Part shown: piece by piece, positions 52,699 through 56,427 of the stretch
Layout: each line of letters starts with the position of its first letter
Numbering within the stretch: position 1 is the stretch's first letter
Assembly (NCBI GenBank): GCA_011525685.1
Contig: WYBW01000041.1
Coordinates: forward strand, 1-56,427
Source of the DNA: Verrucomicrobiia bacterium
Lineage (GTDB): Bacteria > Verrucomicrobiota > Verrucomicrobiia > Limisphaerales > JADLHS01
Direction: 5' to 3'
DNA length: 56,427 nucleotides
The notes under the pieces: generated by a model
The model's database searches: none
What the model was told of the DNA's origin: nothing
Seen by the model: only the letters and a program-made list of their open reading frames with translations
Position numbers and translations under genes: made by a program

Positions 52699-55600
52699 TT
52701 AGTTCCGCGTGCGCAGGAACAATTGCGGTCCGGAGTTGACCGGGATGCGATGCGGCGAGCTGGCGCCGGTCACATCCGTGTAGGGGCCACCCACCGCGGT
52801 CGCGGACTGCAAGGTGCCCGTGTAAGTCAACACGATGTCATTGCCGTCCCGGCTGATGCTGATCTCGGGCGAGGGCACGATGCTCAGACCGTAGAAGGTC
52901 CGGAGGTGGGCCGGATGGTTCAGGTCGTTGAGCAACGCGCGCGAGCCGGTGCGAATGCTGGCCCATTCAGCGTTGCCGCCGCCGCCACCCTGCCACCACA
53001 TAGTCCGCAACGGGTAGAGACCCGGCGTCTGCACGACCACGTTGTAGATGGTGTCGCTGGCGCCGCGGCCAAAGTCGGCCCGGCCGAGGGCTTGCGCGAA
53101 GTTCGGCATGGCGTTCAAGCGCGCCGTGACCGTGCCGGCGCCAATGGCGTTGGTGAGGGCATTGCCGTCGGCGAGGAATATCATGACGGCCGGGATCGGG
53201 CCAGTCGTGGCACCCATTTCAATCGGGAACACGCCTTCACCCGGAGCCGCATCCGGACGGTTCTGCACGACGATCACGCCGACCGCGCCAGCGGCCGCGC
53301 AACGTTGGATCTTGTCCGCAAACGCGTTCACGCCGCGATAGCACAGGACGATCTTGCCCGCCGCCTGGGCCGCGTTGACGAGCGGCGCGTCGGCGAAGAG
53401 CGGATTGGCCACCACCACTTCTGCGGTGACGTCGTTGGTGGTTTGATAGTCCTGCAGGGCGTTATAGGCCGGCATCACGGCGGCCTTGTCACCGGCCACA
53501 CCCGGCGGGCTGAGGATGGTGAGCTGTCCCACTTTGGAGGGAGCCGCGAGACCGGCCGTCGTCCAGAAGCCGTCGTCGCTGTTGAACACCAGCGAGAAGA
53601 AGCCCGCGTTGGTGAACTCCACGTAAGTGGTGATTTCACAGGCGAAGCTCTCGGTTGGATTCGAACCGGTGCCAGGAATGCCCGGGATCAATGCCTCTGG
53701 ATAGCCGTTGTTGGCGTTGAAGAAGCCCTGCGCTCCCTGGTTGATGTCGAAGTTGATTACGTCGCTCACCGGGCCGGACGCCAAGGTGGCCGTGTTAGCA
53801 CCCCACAACCCCATCAACACCTGCTCACCCACGTGAATGCGGTTGGGCAGTTGTGTGGTTCCGTTGGGACTCACTTGATAGGTCTTGTACATGAATCCCG
53901 CTTTGGTCGGGTCTTCGGAGCCGAGCGGCACGCCGCCCGTCAGCAGGGTGTAAGGGGCGACCGTGAAGCTCCAAGCGTAGCTGTAGCTCGTGCTGGCGCT
54001 GTCCTGGAAGGTCAACTCGATGCTATGCGAACTGCCGCTGGGCCAGAGGTTGTTCGGCCCGAGCGGGTTGAGTTCGATGCGGGTGGAGCCGGTGATGGTG
54101 GGCGAGACGGTCGCACCGTCCACCTTGAGCACGATGGATCCGGAATTGACCGTCGTGCTGCCGTTGGCCAGTTCGATGATGATCTTTTGGTTGCCTGCCA
54201 CATCCACGGCACTGCGCACGGGGATGGCGCTACTGACGTAGGCGCCCGTCCCGGTGGCGTTCTGCCAAGCCTGGAGGGCTTGCGGCGCGGCGTCGCCGTT
54301 CACCAAGTAGAGCTGGTCGCCGTCGCGGGTGTACCATTCCACGTCGAAGCCGCCCGCGCGGTTGAAGATGATGCCGCGAATGGCATAAACGCCCGGCTGA
54401 TCCACGATCACGCGTTGGATCGTTCCGGCGCCCAGACCCGTGCCCGCGCCACGACCCGCGTTGAAGAACGAGATGACGTCGCCCATGCGGTCCCGTGAAT
54501 TCCGGGCCGTCGAGAGCTGGAAGCCGTCGTCACTGTTGACAACCATGGTGTAGTCTCCCGCCGTCGGGAAGTTCACGTAAGCAAACCACTCCAGCGCACC
54601 GTCATCCGTGTTGGCCTTGAGCGGATTGGTGCCGATGCCGAAGGTGTCTTGGATCGAATAATCCGGACCATCCCAGAAACCGCCAGCGGAACCGTTCACG
54701 CGGAAGTTGCCGGTGTCACCGCCGTTGCGGAAGTCAATGACCGGAGTGGAGGCCGGTGAGGGCACGGTGGCGAGGTTGGGTCCCCAGAGGCCGAGGAGTT
54801 GTTCCTCGGTCCAGTTGATTTTGTTGTCGCCCTGGCTGTTGCGATTCTCGGCCACGGTCTGCCAAGCCTGGCCCAGGGCAATGCCGCGAACCTGACCGGA
54901 AACGGCGCTCGCCGGCAGCGCATAAGCCGGAGGCATGAGGAAGTAGCCCGGAGTGGCGACGTTGGCAGCCACTTCGATGGTCTGACCGAGACTGGTTTCA
55001 AACCTCACGCGGACCGCGTTGGCCGAACCGGAAGGCAGGCGGTCGGTCTGGGTGTAAACGACGGACGTTTCGAGACCGCTTCGGCTCACGTTCACTGAAC
55101 TGGTCACGTCCACGTTGTTCCAGCGCACTTCGGTGACGGTGGTCACGGCGCTCGGCGGGAAGTCTTCCAGCACGAGGGTCCAGCCCCGGAGGTTCGCGTT
55201 CACGGCCAGGCTCTTGAGGAGCGGTTCGATGGCGGGGGTGGTTTCCAGTGAGATGTTGTCAATATGCACATTTTGGTTGTTGCCACCGGTGCGGCCGGCG
55301 AGCAGCAGACGGCCTTTGTGCGGGCTATAATCTTGAAGCTGGTAGCCATCGAGAATCTTGCGGCCCTTCCAAGTCACGTTGACCTTGTTGTCGGCAGTCT
55401 TTTCGACTTCAAGTTTGCACCAGCTCAAATTGAAGTATGAGCCGCCGTCGTTGGACCACGGGCCGGTTTGCATGGAGTTGGTGTCGGCGCAGCCGCCCGG
55501 AGCGTTGCGCTGAAGCAGAGGCACTTGGATGAGCGTCCGGTCGTCAACGCGCACGGCGATACCCTCCACATCGTTGTCATCCGTGCAATTGGGGTTGCTG

Positions 55601-56187
55601 GCCGTGTTGGGCAGTTCGTTGCCTTGCCAGGCGTCAAACACGATGGAGATGCCAGTCTTCGTGCCGTTTTCGAGTGTCCCTGCGCCGGCTGGGCTGTTCG
55701 CCTGATCGCAGCCATCACCACCGGCGAATCCGAACGGAATGCCACGTCCGGTAAGCGGGTTCACGAACTGCACCACGTTGCTCAAGGCCACATCGTTCTC
55801 GCGCACGTAGCTGATGCTGAAGCCATCCGCGGGACGCTCGACGGTGCCGTTGCCCGCGCGCACGTCCATGGTGAACTTGAAGGCCTTGATCGGTGCGCCG
55901 TCGTCAATGTCAGGAAAGGCCACTGCGACTTGGCGGCCACCGGCCGCAGGAGTGATCTGCAAGTAACCATTCGTGGAAGGATCGCCGCCCGGGGGCGGGT
56001 TTCCATCCCAATACTTTTCCCAATCATTCAAGGCCCAACTGGTATCATCACCGGCAATGACCAAGTTGGTGATTGAGCCGCTGAGCCAATCGTCAAAGTC
56101 CCAGAATTCCGTGCCGGCACGGACGCTGGAGCTGCCCGCAACGGCCAGAGCCGCCGCGAGAAGGAGGTTGGTGAGTCTTTTCTTCAT
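52699..56187 (-). CDS. Large secreted protein: lectin-like, two PA14-like modules, PA domain
   Basis: 1162 residues; signal peptide MKKRLTNLLLAAALAVAGSS cleaved after VRA. A legume-lectin-like jelly roll covers about 25-305 (FTMDVRAGNGTVERPADGFS, DNISLETTP). Two related modules begin GLWGPN near 464 and GLWGAN near 790, each with YVNFPTAGDYTMVVNSDDGF-type and LYPLRTMWW/YAIRGIIFNRAGG strands, as in PA14-like sugar-binding domains. In the second a protease-associated (PA) domain (ADAPLVNAAQAAGKIVLCYR, AAAGAVGVIVVQN) sits inside, about 895-1015. The end, TGTLQSATAVGGPYTDVTGA and FLRTRN, is a C-terminal domain common in Verrucomicrobia. No catalytic motif; likely adhesion or polymer binding at the cell surface. 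Confidence 0.88.
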   Translation of the reverse strand: MKKRLTNLLLAAALAVAGSSSVRAGTEFWDFDDWLSGSITNLVIAGDDTSWALNDWEKYWDGNPPPGGDPSTNGYLQITPAAGGRQVAVAFPDIDDGAPIKAFKFTMDVRAGNGTVERPADGFSISYVRENDVALSNVVQFVNPLTGRGIPFGFAGGDGCDQANSPAGAGTLENGTKTGISIVFDAWQGNELPNTASNPNCTDDNDVEGIAVRVDDRTLIQVPLLQRNAPGGCADTNSMQTGPWSNDGGSYFNLSWCKLEVEKTADNKVNVTWKGRKILDGYQLQDYSPHKGRLLLAGRTGGNNQNVHIDNISLETTPAIEPLLKSLAVNANLRGWTLVLEDFPPSAVTTVTEVRWNNVDVTSSVNVSRSGLETSVVYTQTDRLPSGSANAVRVRFETSLGQTIEVAANVATPGYFLMPPAYALPASAVSGQVRGIALGQAWQTVAENRNSQGDNKINWTEEQLLGLWGPNLATVPSPASTPVIDFRNGGDTGNFRVNGSAGGFWDGPDYSIQDTFGIGTNPLKANTDDGALEWFAYVNFPTAGDYTMVVNSDDGFQLSTARNSRDRMGDVISFFNAGRGAGTGLGAGTIQRVIVDQPGVYAIRGIIFNRAGGFDVEWYTRDGDQLYLVNGDAAPQALQAWQNATGTGAYVSSAIPVRSAVDVAGNQKIIIELANGSTTVNSGSIVLKVDGATVSPTITGSTRIELNPLGPNNLWPSGSSHSIELTFQDSASTSYSYAWSFTVAPYTLLTGGVPLGSEDPTKAGFMYKTYQVSPNGTTQLPNRIHVGEQVLMGLWGANTATLASGPVSDVINFDINQGAQGFFNANNGYPEALIPGIPGTGSNPTESFACEITTYVEFTNAGFFSLVFNSDDGFWTTAGLAAPSKVGQLTILSPPGVAGDKAAVMPAYNALQDYQTTNDVTAEVVVANPLFADAPLVNAAQAAGKIVLCYRGVNAFADKIQRCAAAGAVGVIVVQNRPDAAPGEGVFPIEMGATTGPIPAVMIFLADGNALTNAIGAGTVTARLNAMPNFAQALGRADFGRGASDTIYNVVVQTPGLYPLRTMWWQGGGGGNAEWASIRTGSRALLNDLNHPAHLRTFYGLSIVPSPEISISRDGNDIVLTYTGTLQSATAVGGPYTDVTGASSPHRIPVNSGPQLFLRTRN

Positions 56188-56264
56188 ACTGCTTTTTGGT
56201 TTGGTGGTTTTGTTGAACTGGGCCCGGTTCTCGCTTCCAAGCGTTGAGGAACCGTAGTGGATTA

Positions 56265-56293
56265 TTTTTAAGCACTTGGCCAGCGGCGTGCAA
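56265..56293 (-). promoter_or_regulatory. Putative promoter of the large secreted-protein gene
   Basis: On the minus strand TTGCAC (56293-56288) and TAAAAA (56270-56265) with 17-base spacing. The -35 is the same hexamer as at hsp20 and rpsJ. Confidence 0.5.
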
Positions 56294-56314
56294 GAAAAAA
56301 GCAGGGCCTACGCA

Positions 56315-56427
56315 TTAAAAGCCGAGGAGGGATTGGAGGTAGGCATGGTCCCAACTGGCGTTGAGTTGTTTGCCTTTGATCCCAGTCTGACAGCGGGTGT
56401 CACGGCGGAGTTGGTTGAGAACCAGCC
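56315..56427 (-). CDS. C-terminal fragment of a gene running off the contig
   Basis: The last 36 codons of a minus-strand frame, ending TAA at 56315-56317. They read LVLNQLRRDTRCQTGIKGKQ and then LNASWDHAYLQSLLGF, which looks like genuine protein (charged helices, aromatic end) while the other two frames are broken or Ser/Thr-rich. Too short for me to assign. Confidence 0.45.
   Translation of the reverse strand, partial: LVLNQLRRDTRCQTGIKGKQLNASWDHAYLQSLLGF

Overview
The window reads as chromosomal DNA of a Verrucomicrobiota bacterium, most likely of the Pedosphaerales/Limisphaerales (subdivision 3) group. The evidence is GC-rich DNA, a DUF1501 plus DUF1549/DUF1553 cytochrome pair, a zinc-ribbon Ser/Thr kinase with WD40 repeats, a [20 protein letters not shown] pseudopilin, Tat-exported MocA-type oxidoreductase and sugar isomerase, large secreted Ig/LamG/PA14-like proteins, and many REP-like palindromes. 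It looks like a contig from an environmental or metagenome assembly: the first ~100 bases are poly-C/poly-G of doubtful quality and the last gene runs off the end. I see no tRNA, rRNA, CRISPR array, prophage or intact insertion sequence.

Layout. 0.4-5.2 kb: a receptor-like kinase whose reading frame is cut by one TAG into kinase-WD40 and C-terminal parts. 5.4-8.7 kb: pseudopilin, lipoprotein, Gfo/Idh/MocA oxidoreductase, thioesterase. 8.8-18.1 kb: a stress and proteostasis block with a small Cys-rich membrane protein, Hsp20, Lon, a LolA-like periplasmic protein, a TPR membrane protein, an ECF sigma factor with a 73-aa partner, a Ycf46-like AAA+ ATPase and a convergent DEAD-box helicase. 18.2-18.5 kb: REP-like DNA and a dead XRE regulator. 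18.6-28.6 kb: a giant secreted YVTN/phosphoesterase protein, TSUP transporter, SRPBCC protein, a MITE-like element, metallophosphoesterase and MutS, whose coding sequence has absorbed REP-like palindromes. 28.7-33.4 kb: DUF1501 and PSD1 cytochrome pair. 33.5-35.6 kb: a short rpsJ-rplC-rplD-rplW operon that stops at a terminator instead of continuing to rplB. 35.7-39.3 kb: FdhD, a YdeP-like molybdopterin oxidoreductase and a small partner. 39.8-44.7 kb: a sugar/acid catabolism group (3-hydroxyisobutyrate-dehydrogenase-like enzyme, sodium symporter with a 57-aa partner, SMP-30 lactonase, divergent sugar isomerase). 44.8-50.5 kb: FHA/zinc-finger membrane protein, antitoxin-like protein, SMC. 50.8-56.4 kb: family-10-like glycosyl hydrolase, REP cluster, large secreted lectin/PA14-like/PA protein and a partial gene.

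Most genes here lack a recognisable Shine-Dalgarno sequence, including the whole S10 group. The few promoters I could pick out share a TTGNNN / TAANNT-like form. I did not find an evidently new defence or mobile system. The most unusual signals are the REP-like palindromes living in frame inside mutS (same 19-bp core read in three frames), the nonsense-split kinase, the truncated ribosomal operon, the MITE-like element and the uncharacterised small partner proteins.
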